From assembly GCA_036269075.1 (NCBI GenBank), contig DATASX010000017.1, positions 1 to 41,046 on the forward strand: a stretch of 41,046 nucleotides of DNA. The letters are read 5' to 3'. Numbering within the stretch: position 1 is the stretch's first letter; each line of letters starts with the position of its first letter. This stretch comes from Sporichthyaceae bacterium. GTDB lineage: Bacteria > Actinomycetota > Actinomycetes > Sporichthyales > Sporichthyaceae. Both the position numbers and the translations under genes were made by a program. Shown one piece after another: positions 8,604 to 16,653 of this stretch. The notes below the pieces were generated by a model. The model had not been told where the DNA came from, made no database searches, and saw only the letters and a list, made by a program, of their open reading frames with translations.

Positions 8604-8960
8604 GTGCTTAATTCGAGACGGTGTTCGCGTAACGCCTGCACGCGTGCCGCGGCGGCGACTCTGACATACGTCTACGCCGACTCCACTGCCGTGCTCGGAC
8701 CGTTGGCCACCTACGCCGAACCGCACTGCTACGACCTCTGCTCCGAGCACGCCGAGCGGCTGACCGCCCCGCGCGGTTGGGACGTCGTCCGACTGGCTCC
8801 GGACCCGGGTTGGGCCGGCCCGTCCCCGGACGATCTCGAGGCGCTGGCCGAGGCCGTCCGCGAGGTCGGCCGGCAGCGGGCCGAGTCCGACGAGCCGGAG
8901 CCCGCGGGCACCGGCGGCCGTCGCGGCCACCTGCGGATCCTGCGCCCCCCGGTCGACTGA
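8604..8960 (+). CDS. DUF3499 family protein (putative metal-binding)
   Basis: This 118-residue protein is recognised from the strongly conserved actinobacterial signature TLTYVYADSTAVLGPLATYAE followed by PHCYDLCSEHAERLTAPRGW. Four cysteines (7, 12, 42, 46) with a nearby His49 form CX4C and CX3C pairs that look like a small zinc ribbon. The acidic C-terminal third is probably disordered. Function is unknown. The GTG at 8604 has an SD-like GAGGAG about 9 bases upstream. In related genomes this gene likewise precedes phosphomannomutase; here a strong hairpin at 8980-9013 separates them, so it probably has its own transcript. Confidence 0.88.
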   Translation: MLNSRRCSRNACTRAAAATLTYVYADSTAVLGPLATYAEPHCYDLCSEHAERLTAPRGWDVVRLAPDPGWAGPSPDDLEALAEAVREVGRQRAESDEPEPAGTGGRRGHLRILRPPVD

Positions 8961-8979
8961 CGCCCGCTCAGATCGCTCG

Positions 8980-9013
8980 GACACCGGTGCCCCCCGCGGA
9001 GGGCACCGGTGTC
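8980..9013 (+). terminator. 13-bp GC-rich hairpin after DUF3499
   Basis: GACACCGGTGCCC (8980-8992) and GGGCACCGGTGTC (9001-9013) are perfect complements around an 8-base loop. It starts 20 bases after the DUF3499 stop and lies about 85 bases before the manB start, so it should act as an intrinsic-type terminator without a U-tract. Confidence 0.75.
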
Positions 9014-9098
9014 GCCCGGGCGGTCGGTGAACCGGTCGGCTAACGTCACTGTCGCCAGGGCCCGAGGTACCGGGGGAGTCCGCGGCGAAGGACGGGTC

Positions 9099-10505
9099 AT
9101 GGACGAGCGAGTGGCTTCACGGGCGGTGGCACCAGGCGTCGACCTGACCCGGATCGTGCACGCCTACGACGTGCGCGGTCTGGTCCCCGAGCAGTTGGGC
9201 CCGGCCACGGCTGCCGCGCTCGGCGCGGCCTTCGCAGAGTTCTGCGCACCGGCGCCGGGCATCGTGGTCGGCCGCGACATGCGGACCTCCTCGCCGGAAC
9301 TGGCCGCGGCCTTCGCGGCCGGCGCGTCCGCCGCCGGCGTCGACGTCCTCGACATCGGCCTGGCCTGCACCGACGCGGTCTACTACGCCAGCGGCAGCCT
9401 GGGCATGCCCGGCGCGATGTTCACCGCCAGCCACAACCCGGCCCGCTGGAACGGCATCAAGATGTGCCGGACCGGTGCCGCGCCGATCAGCCGGAACAGC
9501 GGGCTGGACCGCATCCGCGACCGGGCCGCCGAACTGCTGGCCGCACCGCCGACGCCGGTCGCGCGGCCCGGACGGGTCGAGCAGCGCGACCTGCTCGACG
9601 ACTACGCGGCCCACCTGCACAAGCTGGTCGACACCTCGGCCTCGCGGTCGCTACGGGTCGCCGTGGATGCCGGCAACGGCATGGCCGGGCACGTGGTCCC
9701 GCGGGTCTTCGCGGGGCTGCCGTTCCAGGTCCTCCCGTTGTACTTCGAGCTCGACGGGTCGTTCCCCAACCACGAGCCGAACCCGATCGACCCGGCCAAC
9801 CTGGCCGACCTGTCCGCCGCGGTGCTCGCCCAGGGCGCCGACCTCGGCCTGGCCTTCGACGGCGACGCGGACCGATGCTTCGTCGTCGACGAGCAGGGCC
9901 GGCCGATCTCCCCGTCGGCTGTCTCCGGCCTGATTGCCGTCCGCGAACTGGCCAAGCACCCCGGCTCGGCCGTCGTCCACAACCTGATCACGTCCCGCGC
10001 GCTGCCGGAGCTGATCACCGAGCACGGCGGGCAACCGGTCCGAACCCGGGTGGGCCACTCGTTCATCAAGGCTGTGATGGCCGAGCACGACGCGGTGTTC
10101 GGCGGCGAGCACTCCGGGCACTACTACTTCCGTGATTTCTGGTTCGCCGACTCGGGCATGCTCGCTGCGCTGCACGTGCTGGCCGCGCTCGGGTCGAGCC
10201 CGGCGGACACCACGTGCTCGCAACTGCTCAGCCGGTTCGAGCGCTACGCCGCCTCCGGCGAGATCAACAGCACTGTGGCGGACCCGGCGGCGGCGTTGGC
10301 CGACCTGCACCGGACCTGGGCCGGGCACGGGCGGCTGGACGACCTGGACGGCCTGACCGTGAGCCTGGCGGACGGCTCGTGGTTCAACGTGCGTCCGTCG
10401 AACACCGAACCGTTGCTGCGGTTGAACGTCGAGGCCGCCGACCGGGCCGCGATGGCGGCGCTGCGCGACCGGGTGCTGACCCAGATAAGGAAGGTTTCGT
10501 CGTGA
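9099..10505 (+). CDS. manB: phosphomannomutase / phosphoglucomutase
   Basis: This 468-residue alpha-D-phosphohexomutase interconverts mannose-6-phosphate and mannose-1-phosphate (possibly glucose phosphates too), feeding GDP-mannose for envelope glycans. The phosphoserine loop TASHNPARWNG has its Ser at about residue 111. The Mg-binding loop is FDGDADRCFVVDE, the sugar-binding loop is GGEHSGHYYF, and the C-terminal phosphate-binding loop is RPSNTEPLLRL, so all four domains are intact. I start at the ATG at 9099 after GAAGGA rather than the upstream alternative at 9009, which would include the terminator tail. Its stop overlaps the next gene's GTG (GTGA), placing it first in an operon with the Trm112-like protein and the SIS isomerase. 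Symbol by analogy with Streptomyces and mycobacterial orthologues. Confidence 0.95.
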   Translation: MDERVASRAVAPGVDLTRIVHAYDVRGLVPEQLGPATAAALGAAFAEFCAPAPGIVVGRDMRTSSPELAAAFAAGASAAGVDVLDIGLACTDAVYYASGSLGMPGAMFTASHNPARWNGIKMCRTGAAPISRNSGLDRIRDRAAELLAAPPTPVARPGRVEQRDLLDDYAAHLHKLVDTSASRSLRVAVDAGNGMAGHVVPRVFAGLPFQVLPLYFELDGSFPNHEPNPIDPANLADLSAAVLAQGADLGLAFDGDADRCFVVDEQGRPISPSAVSGLIAVRELAKHPGSAVVHNLITSRALPELITEHGGQPVRTRVGHSFIKAVMAEHDAVFGGEHSGHYYFRDFWFADSGMLAALHVLAALGSSPADTTCSQLLSRFERYAASGEINSTVADPAAALADLHRTWAGHGRLDDLDGLTVSLADGSWFNVRPSNTEPLLRLNVEAADRAAMAALRDRVLTQIRKVSS

Positions 10506-10690
10506 CCGACATCGACCCAGCGCTGCTCGCCGTGCTGGCCTGCCCGCAGTCCCGCGACCCGCTGCGCCACGACAGCGCGGCAGACGAGCTGGTCTGCACC
10601 GGAACGAGTTGCGGGTTGGCGTTCCCGATCCGCGACGGGATTCCGGTGCTGCTGATCGACGAAGCGCGCCCACCGCGGTCCGGTGGGTGA
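10502..10690 (+). CDS. Trm112-family small zinc-ribbon protein
   Basis: This 62-residue protein has the YcaR/Trm112 pattern: LLAVLACPQSRDPL, then LVCTGTSCGLAFPIRDGIPVLLIDEAR. Cys14, Cys32 and Cys37 are visible; one ligand of the usual four-cysteine site is replaced (CPQSRD instead of CPxC). In eukaryotes Trm112 activates methyltransferases; in bacteria the role is not established. It is embedded between phosphomannomutase and the sugar isomerase with overlaps at both ends, an arrangement conserved in actinobacteria. This suggests an accessory role to those enzymes, though that is inference. The GTG at 10502 overlaps the manB stop. Confidence 0.88.
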   Translation: MTDIDPALLAVLACPQSRDPLRHDSAADELVCTGTSCGLAFPIRDGIPVLLIDEARPPRSGG

Positions 10691-11804
10691 CGTGCTGGCG
10701 CGGCCGGCGGTCCTGGACGACCCGGACGGGCTGGCCGCCGGCGACCCGGAGGACATGCTCGGCGCCGTAGCCGGCGCAGGAACCCAGTTGCGCGACGGCG
10801 CCGATGCGGCGACCCGGGCCCGGTGCCGCGCCCTGGCCGGGCTGCCCAGCCCGCGGGCGGTGGTGGTCGCCGGCATGGGCGGCTCCGCCGCGGCCGGCGA
10901 CGTGCTCACCGCGGTGGCCGCGGCCGGTTCGCGGATCCCGGTGGTGGTGCATCGCGGCTACGGACTGCCGTCCTGGGTCGGGCCGGACGACCTACTTGTC
11001 GCGGTCTCCTGCTCGGGGCAGACCGAGGAGACGTTGAGCGCCGTCGGCGAGGCGGTGCGCCGGGGCATGCGGCCGGTCACGATCGGCTCGATCGGCTCGG
11101 CGTTGTCGGCCGCCGCGGCCAACTGCGGCGGCGTGCACCTGCCGGTGGACTCAGCCGGACGGCAACCCCGCGCTTGTCTGTGGGCGCTGGCCGCCCCGTT
11201 ACTGTGTGTGGCCGACGCGGTGGGCGTCGTCCCGGTGCCGGCCGAGGCGACCGACGCGGCGGCGTTGGCGTTGGACGACGTCGCCCGGCGCTGCCGCCCG
11301 CAAAGCAGCGTGGCCGACAACCCGGCGAAGTCGTTGGCGCAGCACCTGGCCGACGGGCTGCCGATGGTGTGGGGCTTCTCCGAAGTGGCCGCCGTCGCCG
11401 CCGCCCGGTTCGGCAACCAGTTGGCCGAGAACGCCAAGATCCCCTCGGTCGTCGGCGCGTTGTCCGAGCCGCACCACAACCAGGTGGTCTCCTTCGACAC
11501 CGCCGATCGCGGCCTGTCGGCCCGGCTGCGGTTGCTGGTGCTGCGCGACTGTGTCGAGGACGCCCGCCTCGGCCGGCGCGCCGCCGAGTCGCTGCGGCTA
11601 GCCGACGAGGCGGGCCTGACGGCCCATCAGGTCCGCGCCGAGGGTGAGCATCCGCTGGTCCGCCTGGCCGGACTGACCGGCCTGCTGGACTTCACCAGCG
11701 TCTACGTCGCGCTTGCGCTGGGCGTCGACCCGACCCCGGTCGCCCCGATCGTCACGCTCAAGGGCAGGCTGGCAACGCCGGCCGATGAGCGAGCTTGCGA
11801 GTGA
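10683..11804 (+). CDS. SIS-domain phosphoglucose/phosphomannose isomerase
   Basis: This 373-residue protein has two sugar-isomerase (SIS) domains. GMGGSAAAGD and SCSGQTEETLS mark the phosphosugar pocket of the first, and NQLAENAKIP with LSEPHHNQVV carries the catalytic Glu and His region of the bifunctional PGI/PMI family known from archaea and actinobacteria. It would convert fructose-6-phosphate to mannose-6-phosphate (or glucose-6-phosphate), supplying the mutase two genes upstream. The GTG at 10683 overlaps the previous stop by 8 bp; the GTG at 10692 is an alternative. Two oddities: a TTA leucine codon at 11199, and the last eight codons (about ADERACE plus stop) lie inside the first unit of the 77-bp tandem repeat, so the native C-terminus may have been replaced. 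Confidence 0.92.
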   Translation: MGDVLARPAVLDDPDGLAAGDPEDMLGAVAGAGTQLRDGADAATRARCRALAGLPSPRAVVVAGMGGSAAAGDVLTAVAAAGSRIPVVVHRGYGLPSWVGPDDLLVAVSCSGQTEETLSAVGEAVRRGMRPVTIGSIGSALSAAAANCGGVHLPVDSAGRQPRACLWALAAPLLCVADAVGVVPVPAEATDAAALALDDVARRCRPQSSVADNPAKSLAQHLADGLPMVWGFSEVAAVAAARFGNQLAENAKIPSVVGALSEPHHNQVVSFDTADRGLSARLRLLVLRDCVEDARLGRRAAESLRLADEAGLTAHQVRAEGEHPLVRLAGLTGLLDFTSVYVALALGVDPTPVAPIVTLKGRLATPADERACE

Positions 11805-11934
11805 ATCAGTGTCACAGTGCCAGCCACGTTCGGCCGCGAACCGGCGGTCGATGGGGCGCCGATGAGCGAGCTTGCGAGTGAATCAGTGTCACAGTGCCAG
11901 CCACGTTCGGCCGCGAACCGGCGGTCGATGGGGC
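11781..11934 (+). repeat. 77-bp tandem duplication (repeat family A, copies 2 and 3)
   Basis: Two units, 11781-11857 and 11858-11934, are identical or nearly so, each starting GCCGATGAGCGAGCTTGCG. The first 40 or so bases of each match the inverted family A copy at 2988-3028; the rest (through GGCGGTCGATGGGG) is specific to this site. A degenerate third start (ACCGACGAGCG) follows at 11935. The isomerase stop codon lies in unit 1. Near identity indicates a recent duplication. Confidence 0.9.
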
Positions 11935-12065
11935 ACCGACGAGCGCTCGACATCGTGACGAACCGATCACGTCTTCGCCGCGATCACCCCCCGGTGCTTC
12001 CAGGCTCGAGGTGGGACCTCGAAACTGATCGTCGTCCCGCCCATCCGAAACAGGACGGTTTCACC

Positions 12066-13370
12066 ATGCGCAGCTCGTGCCGGGCCGCCCGCACCACCGC
12101 AATCGGTCTGGTGCTCGCGCTCATCCTGACGGCGCTCGCGGCCTGCGGGCTGGACAGCTCCACGCACGTGGCCTCCTCGCCGACCCCGACGAGCACGACC
12201 GTCGCCCCGCTGTACCCGGTCGAGCCGAACGCGTACCCGGCCTACGTAAAGCACAAGTGGGGCGTCACCAAGATCACCACGGAGCCGAAGCGGATCGTCG
12301 CGCTCGGGTTCCGCGACCAGGAGTCGATGGTCGCCCTCGGCGTGACGCCGGTCGCGGTCCAGAACTACTTCGGCGCGGCCAACCCGTGGGCGAAGTCGCC
12401 GTGGCTGTCGCCGACCGCGCAGAACGCCAACTACGTCGTGGTCACCGCGGATGTCCGCGACCCGAAGAACGGGCACGTCACCCCTGGCAACGACGGCCCG
12501 ATCATGCCTTCGGGCTTCCCGCAGGCCGCGAACACCCCGCCGCTCAAGCAGGTCTACAACCTCGACGACCTGCGGGCGCTGAAGCCCGACCTGATCACCG
12601 CGATGTTCTCCGGGGTCACCCAGGAGGACTTCCAGAAGCTGCAGTCGGTCGCCCCGACCATCACCGGGGTCTCCGACGACAGCCGCGACTACTTCTCCTC
12701 GTGGGAGGAGGAGATGCAGGCGACGGGTGCGGCGCTGGGCCGCCCGGCGGCAGCCTCGCGGATCGTGGCGCAGGCGGAGAATCAGTTCGCCGCGTTGGCC
12801 ACGGCGCACCCGGAGATCCGCAACGCCCGCGTCGTCGTGGCCGCGCCCGGGCCGAACGGCGAGTTCCGGATCATCAACCCCTACGGCGAGCTGTCCCGCT
12901 TCTTCACCTCGCTGCACATGAGCTTCCCGGCCGACATCCAGTCGGTGACGACCCCGCAGGGCAAGGCGGCCTACGCCAAGGCGATCTACAGCGTCGACTT
13001 CGACGACGGTGAGCTGAACCTGCTCAACGGCGTCGACGTTCTGGTGATGGTCGTCGGCCCGGACGGCGGGGCGCTGATGAACTCGCTGAGGCAGACGGCG
13101 GGCTACCAGAACCTCGGTCCGGTGCAGAAGGGCCATGTGCTCGTGCTCGACGGTGAACTGGCCGAGGCGCTGTACTACGAGAGTCCGAACAGCATCCCGT
13201 GGGCGATCGCGCAACTGACCCCGATGCTGGCCGAGATGCTGTCCGGACGGGCCGCGAAGGTGCAGTCCAACTCCGGCTCCGACGACTCCGGCGGCCTGCC
13301 GACCATCACCTACAAGGGGGCTCCGACGAGCACCCCGACCCCGACCCCGAGTTCGACGCGTACTCCCTGA
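12066..13370 (+). CDS. siderophore-type ABC transporter substrate-binding lipoprotein
   Basis: This 434-residue lipoprotein has a signal peptide ending in the lipobox LTALAAC, so Cys27 would be lipidated. A Ser/Thr/Pro linker follows, then a class III periplasmic-binding fold: KRIVALGFRDQESMVALGVTPVAV, a central helix, and YNLDDLRALKPDLITAMFSG, a pattern typical of FepB/FhuD-like iron-siderophore binding proteins. A second low-complexity Thr/Pro tail ends the protein. No permease, ATPase or siderophore gene is next to it, so it must work with components encoded elsewhere, or be a sensor. I see no obvious iron-box operator upstream. ATG 12066 is chosen because it opens the signal peptide; the upstream frame is repeat-derived. 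Confidence 0.9.
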   Translation: MRSSCRAARTTAIGLVLALILTALAACGLDSSTHVASSPTPTSTTVAPLYPVEPNAYPAYVKHKWGVTKITTEPKRIVALGFRDQESMVALGVTPVAVQNYFGAANPWAKSPWLSPTAQNANYVVVTADVRDPKNGHVTPGNDGPIMPSGFPQAANTPPLKQVYNLDDLRALKPDLITAMFSGVTQEDFQKLQSVAPTITGVSDDSRDYFSSWEEEMQATGAALGRPAAASRIVAQAENQFAALATAHPEIRNARVVVAAPGPNGEFRIINPYGELSRFFTSLHMSFPADIQSVTTPQGKAAYAKAIYSVDFDDGELNLLNGVDVLVMVVGPDGGALMNSLRQTAGYQNLGPVQKGHVLVLDGELAEALYYESPNSIPWAIAQLTPMLAEMLSGRAAKVQSNSGSDDSGGLPTITYKGAPTSTPTPTPSSTRTP

Positions 13371-13390
13371 GCAGGTTGACACGATCGTGC

Positions 13391-13396
13391 TAACCT
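13391..13396 (+). promoter_or_regulatory. possible extended -10 for a leaderless merR-sahH transcript
   Basis: TAACCT, preceded by TGC as in an extended -10, ends ten bases before the merR ATG, so transcription would start at or within three bases of the start codon. No Shine-Dalgarno sequence is present, which fits a leaderless mRNA. The TTGACA at 13376 is too close to serve as its -35. Confidence 0.4.
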
Positions 13397-13405
13397 TCTG
13401 CCGCG

Positions 13406-13771
13406 ATGGAGGGGCTGACGATCACCGAGGCAGCGGCCACGACCGGTTGGTCGGCCCGGATGCTGAGGTACATCGAGAGCCTGGACCTGGTCGCGCCGAC
13501 CCGGTCCCGGGGCGGGTACCGGATCTACGGCCCGGAGTCCCTGCAACGGCTGCGCACGCTGCGCGCGCTGCTCGCGGAGCACGAACTCGGGCTCGGCGAC
13601 GTCGGTCTGGCGTTGCGCCTGCGTCGCGATCCAGAGTTGTGCCGGGCCGTGGACGAGTGGCTCGACTCCCGGGCACAGCGCCCCGCCGAGGTCGACTCGG
13701 TGGACTGGCTGTGCTGGGAGCAGGACAAGCACCAAGCACTGCTGGCCCGCACCGCCGCGGGCCGGAGTTGA
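13406..13771 (+). CDS. MerR-family transcriptional regulator upstream of sahH
   Basis: This 121-residue protein opens with the MerR winged-helix: [26 protein letters not shown], then [24 protein letters not shown] with the RxYxxxxL-type wing. The effector part is short (about 50 residues). It contains two separated cysteines, at about 75 and 103, and no CxxC or metal-binding loop, so a metal sensor is unlikely. Its stop lies 25 bases before the sahH start with no terminator between, so the two are probably cotranscribed. A role in sensing S-adenosylhomocysteine, adenosine or homocysteine is an inference from this neighbourhood only. Confidence 0.88.
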   Translation: MEGLTITEAAATTGWSARMLRYIESLDLVAPTRSRGGYRIYGPESLQRLRTLRALLAEHELGLGDVGLALRLRRDPELCRAVDEWLDSRAQRPAEVDSVDWLCWEQDKHQALLARTAAGRS

Positions 13772-13796
13772 CTCGACGTTGTCAAGGAGAGACAGG

Positions 13797-15275
13797 ATGA
13801 CTGGCCGGCCCGTGTTGAGCACTGACGATTTCGCTGTCGCGGATCTGTCCCTGGCCGAGTTCGGCCGCAAGGAGATCCGGCTCGCCGAGCACGAGATGCC
13901 CGGCCTGATGTCGGTACGCGCGGAGTTTGCACAGTCGCGACCGCTGGCCGGCGCCCGGATCATGGGCTCGCTGCACATGACCATCCAGACCGCGGTGCTG
14001 ATCGAGACCCTGGTCGCGCTCGGCGCCGACGTCCGTTGGGTTTCGTGCAACATCTTCTCCACCCAGGACCACGCCGCCGCCGCGATCGTGGTCGGCGAGG
14101 GCACCGCTGACGAGCCCCGCGGCGTGCCGGTCTTCGCCTGGAAGGGTGAGACCCTCGAGGAGTACTGGGAGTGCACTCGCCGGGCCCTGCTGTGGCCTGC
14201 GGCCTCCGCCGATGGAAATGTCACAGTCGCCGGGCCGAACATGATCCTCGACGACGGCGGCGACGCCACGATGCTCGTCCACAAGGGGACCGAGTTCGAG
14301 AAGGCCGGCGCCGTGCCGTCGGTGGACTCCACGGACAACGAGGAGTTCAAGGTCGTCCTGGCGCTGCTGGCTGAGTCGCTGGAGTCCGACGGCAACCGCT
14401 GGACCGCGATCGGTAGCGAGATCAAGGGCGTCACCGAGGAGACCACCACCGGGGTGCACCGCCTGTACGAGATGTTCAAGACCGGCGCGCTGCTGTTCCC
14501 GGCGATCAACGTCAACGACTCGGTCACCAAGTCCAAGTTCGACAACAAGTACGGCTGCCGGCACTCGGTGATCGACGGCCTGAACCGGGCCACCGACGTG
14601 TTGATCGGCGGCAAGGTCGCGGTCGTCTGCGGCTACGGCGACGTCGGCAAGGGCTGCGCGGACGCGCTGCGCGGCCAGGGCGCCCGGGTCATCGTCACCG
14701 AGATCGACCCGATCTGCGCACTGCAGGCGGCGATGGACGGCTTCCAGGTCGCCACGCTCGAGGACGTGGTCGGCACCGCCGACATCTTCGTCACCACGAC
14801 CGGCAACTTCCGGATCATCACCGCGGCCCACATGGCCGCGATGAAGCACCAGGCGATCGTGTCCAACATCGGGCACTTCGACAACGAGATCGACATGTCC
14901 GGCCTGCAGAAGACCCCGGGCATCACGCGGATCAACATCAAGCCGCAGGTCGACGAGTGGACCTTCCCCGACGGTCACTCGATCCTCGTGCTGGCCGAGG
15001 GTCGGCTGATGAACCTGGGCTGCGCCACCGGGCACCCCAGCTTCGTGATGTCGAACTCGTTCACCAACCAGGTGATCGCCCAGATCGAACTGTTCACCAA
15101 GTCCGCCGAGTACCCGCTGGGCGTCTACACGCTGCCCAAGCACCTGGACGAGAAGGTGGCCCGGCTGCACCTGGACGCCCTCGGCGTCCGGCTGACCAGG
15201 CTGTCCGCCGAGCAGGCCGCCTACATCGGCGTCCCGGTCGAAGGCCCGTACAAGCCCGACCACTACCGGTACTGA
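13797..15275 (+). CDS. sahH: S-adenosylhomocysteinase
   Basis: This NAD-dependent enzyme splits S-adenosylhomocysteine into adenosine and homocysteine, removing the product inhibitor of methyltransferases. The 492-residue product is the long bacterial/eukaryotic form. [41 protein letters not shown] and [12 protein letters not shown] are all present. The catalytic segment [18 protein letters not shown] keeps the Lys, Asp and Cys. The Rossmann loop is [19 protein letters not shown] follows, and the C-terminal KPDHYRY closes the NAD site of the neighbouring subunit. The ATG at 13797 follows AAGGAGA with good spacing. It sits behind merR and is followed, within six bases, by the 60-nt hairpin repeat and then by an SAHH paralogue. 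Confidence 0.98.
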   Translation: MTGRPVLSTDDFAVADLSLAEFGRKEIRLAEHEMPGLMSVRAEFAQSRPLAGARIMGSLHMTIQTAVLIETLVALGADVRWVSCNIFSTQDHAAAAIVVGEGTADEPRGVPVFAWKGETLEEYWECTRRALLWPAASADGNVTVAGPNMILDDGGDATMLVHKGTEFEKAGAVPSVDSTDNEEFKVVLALLAESLESDGNRWTAIGSEIKGVTEETTTGVHRLYEMFKTGALLFPAINVNDSVTKSKFDNKYGCRHSVIDGLNRATDVLIGGKVAVVCGYGDVGKGCADALRGQGARVIVTEIDPICALQAAMDGFQVATLEDVVGTADIFVTTTGNFRIITAAHMAAMKHQAIVSNIGHFDNEIDMSGLQKTPGITRINIKPQVDEWTFPDGHSILVLAEGRLMNLGCATGHPSFVMSNSFTNQVIAQIELFTKSAEYPLGVYTLPKHLDEKVARLHLDALGVRLTRLSAEQAAYIGVPVEGPYKPDHYRY

Positions 15276-15280
15276 TTCGC

Positions 15281-15340
15281 ACTTCTGCGGCCTGTCCCAC
15301 GTATCGAAGGCCTCGGATACGTGGGACAGGCACCAGAAGT
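15281..15340 (+). repeat. 60-nt hairpin repeat (family B, copy 1)
   Basis: Two 25-nt arms (15281-15305 and 15316-15340) are complementary at 23 positions around a 10-nt loop. A copy with identical geometry and only scattered base changes follows secA at 35410-35469. It begins five bases after the sahH stop and ends just before the ribosome-binding site of the SAHH paralogue, so it may terminate, attenuate or stabilise transcripts. Confidence 0.85.
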
Positions 15341-15352
15341 CGAGGAGATCGG

Positions 15353-16627
15353 GTGAGGGTGGGGCACGACGTCGCCGACCTGGGGTTGGCCGGCGCCGGG
15401 GCCGACCGGATCGAGTGGGCCGGCCGCGGGATGCCGGTGCTGGCCGAGGTGGGCGAGCGCTTCGCGGCGCGGCGGCCGTTGGCTGGGTTCGCGGTGGCGG
15501 CCTGCCTGCACGTGACCGCCGAGACCGCGAACCTGCTGCGGGTGCTGCGGGCCGGTGGCGCCCGGGTGGCGCTGGCGGCTTCCAACCCGTTGTCGACGCA
15601 GGACGACACCGCGGCCGCGCTGGTCGAGCACGAACAGGTCGCGGTGTTCGCCCGCCGCGGGGTCGACCGTTCCGGCTACTACAAGCACCTGGGTGCGGTC
15701 CTGGACGCCGCGTTGGCCGGCCCGGGCGAGTGCTTCGTGCTCGACGACGGCTGCGACCTGGTCACCACCCTGCACACCGAGCGGCCCGCGGACCTGACGC
15801 GGATCCGGGCCGGGATCGAGGACACCACGACCGGGGTGCTGCGCCTGCGGGAGATGTCCCGGGCCGGGTGGCTGCGGGTTCCGATGGTCGCGGTCAACGA
15901 CACCGGCGCCCGACGGATGTTCGACAACCGCTACGGGACCGGCCAGTCATGCCTGGACGCGATCGTGCGCGCCACCGGGGTGCTGGTCGCCGGCAGCACG
16001 TTCGTGGTGGCCGGGTTCGGTCCGTGCGGGCACGGCATTGCAGACCGGGCCCGTGGGCTGGGTGCCCGGGTCCTGGTCACCGAGGTCGACCCGGCGCGGG
16101 CGCTGGAGGCGGTGATGGAGGGCTTCGCGGTGGTCCCGATGTCGGTGGCGGCAGCGGTCGGCGACGTGTTCGTCACCGCGACCGGCAGTCGCGACGTGTT
16201 GCGCGCCGAGCACTACGCGGTGATGCGCGACGGGGCCGTGCTGGCCAACGCCGGACACTTCGACGTCGAGCTCGACCTGGCCGGACTGTCGGCGGCCGCG
16301 CTGACGCGGCGTCAGGTTCGTGGGCAGGTGGAGGAGTTGCGCCTGGCCGGCGACCGGTGTGTGCTGCTGCTGGCCCAGGGCCGCGTGGTCAACCTGGCCG
16401 CCGCCGAGGGCCACCCTGCCGCGGTGATGGACATGACCTGCGCAGGCACCGCACTGACGCTGGCCTGGCTCGCCGCCAACCCGGCCCCGCCGCCCGGCGT
16501 GCACGAGGTTCCGCCGGAGATCGATACCGAACTTGCCGCGCTGAAGTTGGCTGCCTTGGGCGTGGACCTGGACGTGGCCTCACCGGCCCAGGTCGCCTAC
16601 CGGAACTCCTGGGCCCACGGCTCCTGA
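15353..16627 (+). CDS. divergent S-adenosylhomocysteinase-like protein (archaeal/Thermotoga-like form)
   Basis: This 424-residue protein belongs to the SAHH family but is the short form: it lacks the insert of canonical bacterial SAHH and the C-terminal KPDHYRY tail. Retained features are LHVT (His53), SNPLSTQDDTAAAL, the substrate Asp in LDDGCDLV, a GxGxxGxG NAD loop (AGFGPCGHG) and NAGHFDVELD. FDNRYGTGQS resembles archaeal and Thermotoga enzymes. Changes at key sites: the catalytic Lys (NDSVTK in SahH) is Arg187 (NDTGAR), the Glu of EETTTG is Asp157 (EDTTTGV), and the Cys after FDNKYG is Thr. It could hydrolyse SAH poorly, act on a related thioether such as S-inosylhomocysteine, or regulate SahH. 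The GTG at 15353 follows GAGGAG; the GTG at 15359 is possible. Confidence 0.88.
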   Translation: MRVGHDVADLGLAGAGADRIEWAGRGMPVLAEVGERFAARRPLAGFAVAACLHVTAETANLLRVLRAGGARVALAASNPLSTQDDTAAALVEHEQVAVFARRGVDRSGYYKHLGAVLDAALAGPGECFVLDDGCDLVTTLHTERPADLTRIRAGIEDTTTGVLRLREMSRAGWLRVPMVAVNDTGARRMFDNRYGTGQSCLDAIVRATGVLVAGSTFVVAGFGPCGHGIADRARGLGARVLVTEVDPARALEAVMEGFAVVPMSVAAAVGDVFVTATGSRDVLRAEHYAVMRDGAVLANAGHFDVELDLAGLSAAALTRRQVRGQVEELRLAGDRCVLLLAQGRVVNLAAAEGHPAAVMDMTCAGTALTLAWLAANPAPPPGVHEVPPEIDTELAALKLAALGVDLDVASPAQVAYRNSWAHGS

Positions 16628-16653
16628 CCCTCCAGCGATGCGGGATTCGGGGC

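Noticed and set aside
8951-8984. Another family A repeat copy (GTCCGAGCGATCTGAGCGGG on the minus strand)
   Set aside because: Only the VSERSE-like translation is reminiscent; the bases match poorly over the element, so I did not count it.
11817-12065. N-terminal extension of the binding lipoprotein (MPATFGREP...)
   Set aside because: It is translated repeat A sequence and would bury the signal peptide and lipobox 83 residues inside the protein.
13376-13381. TTGACA as the -35 box for merR
   Set aside because: Only nine bases separate it from the -10-like TAACCT, far from the 16-19 needed, so it cannot pair with that element.
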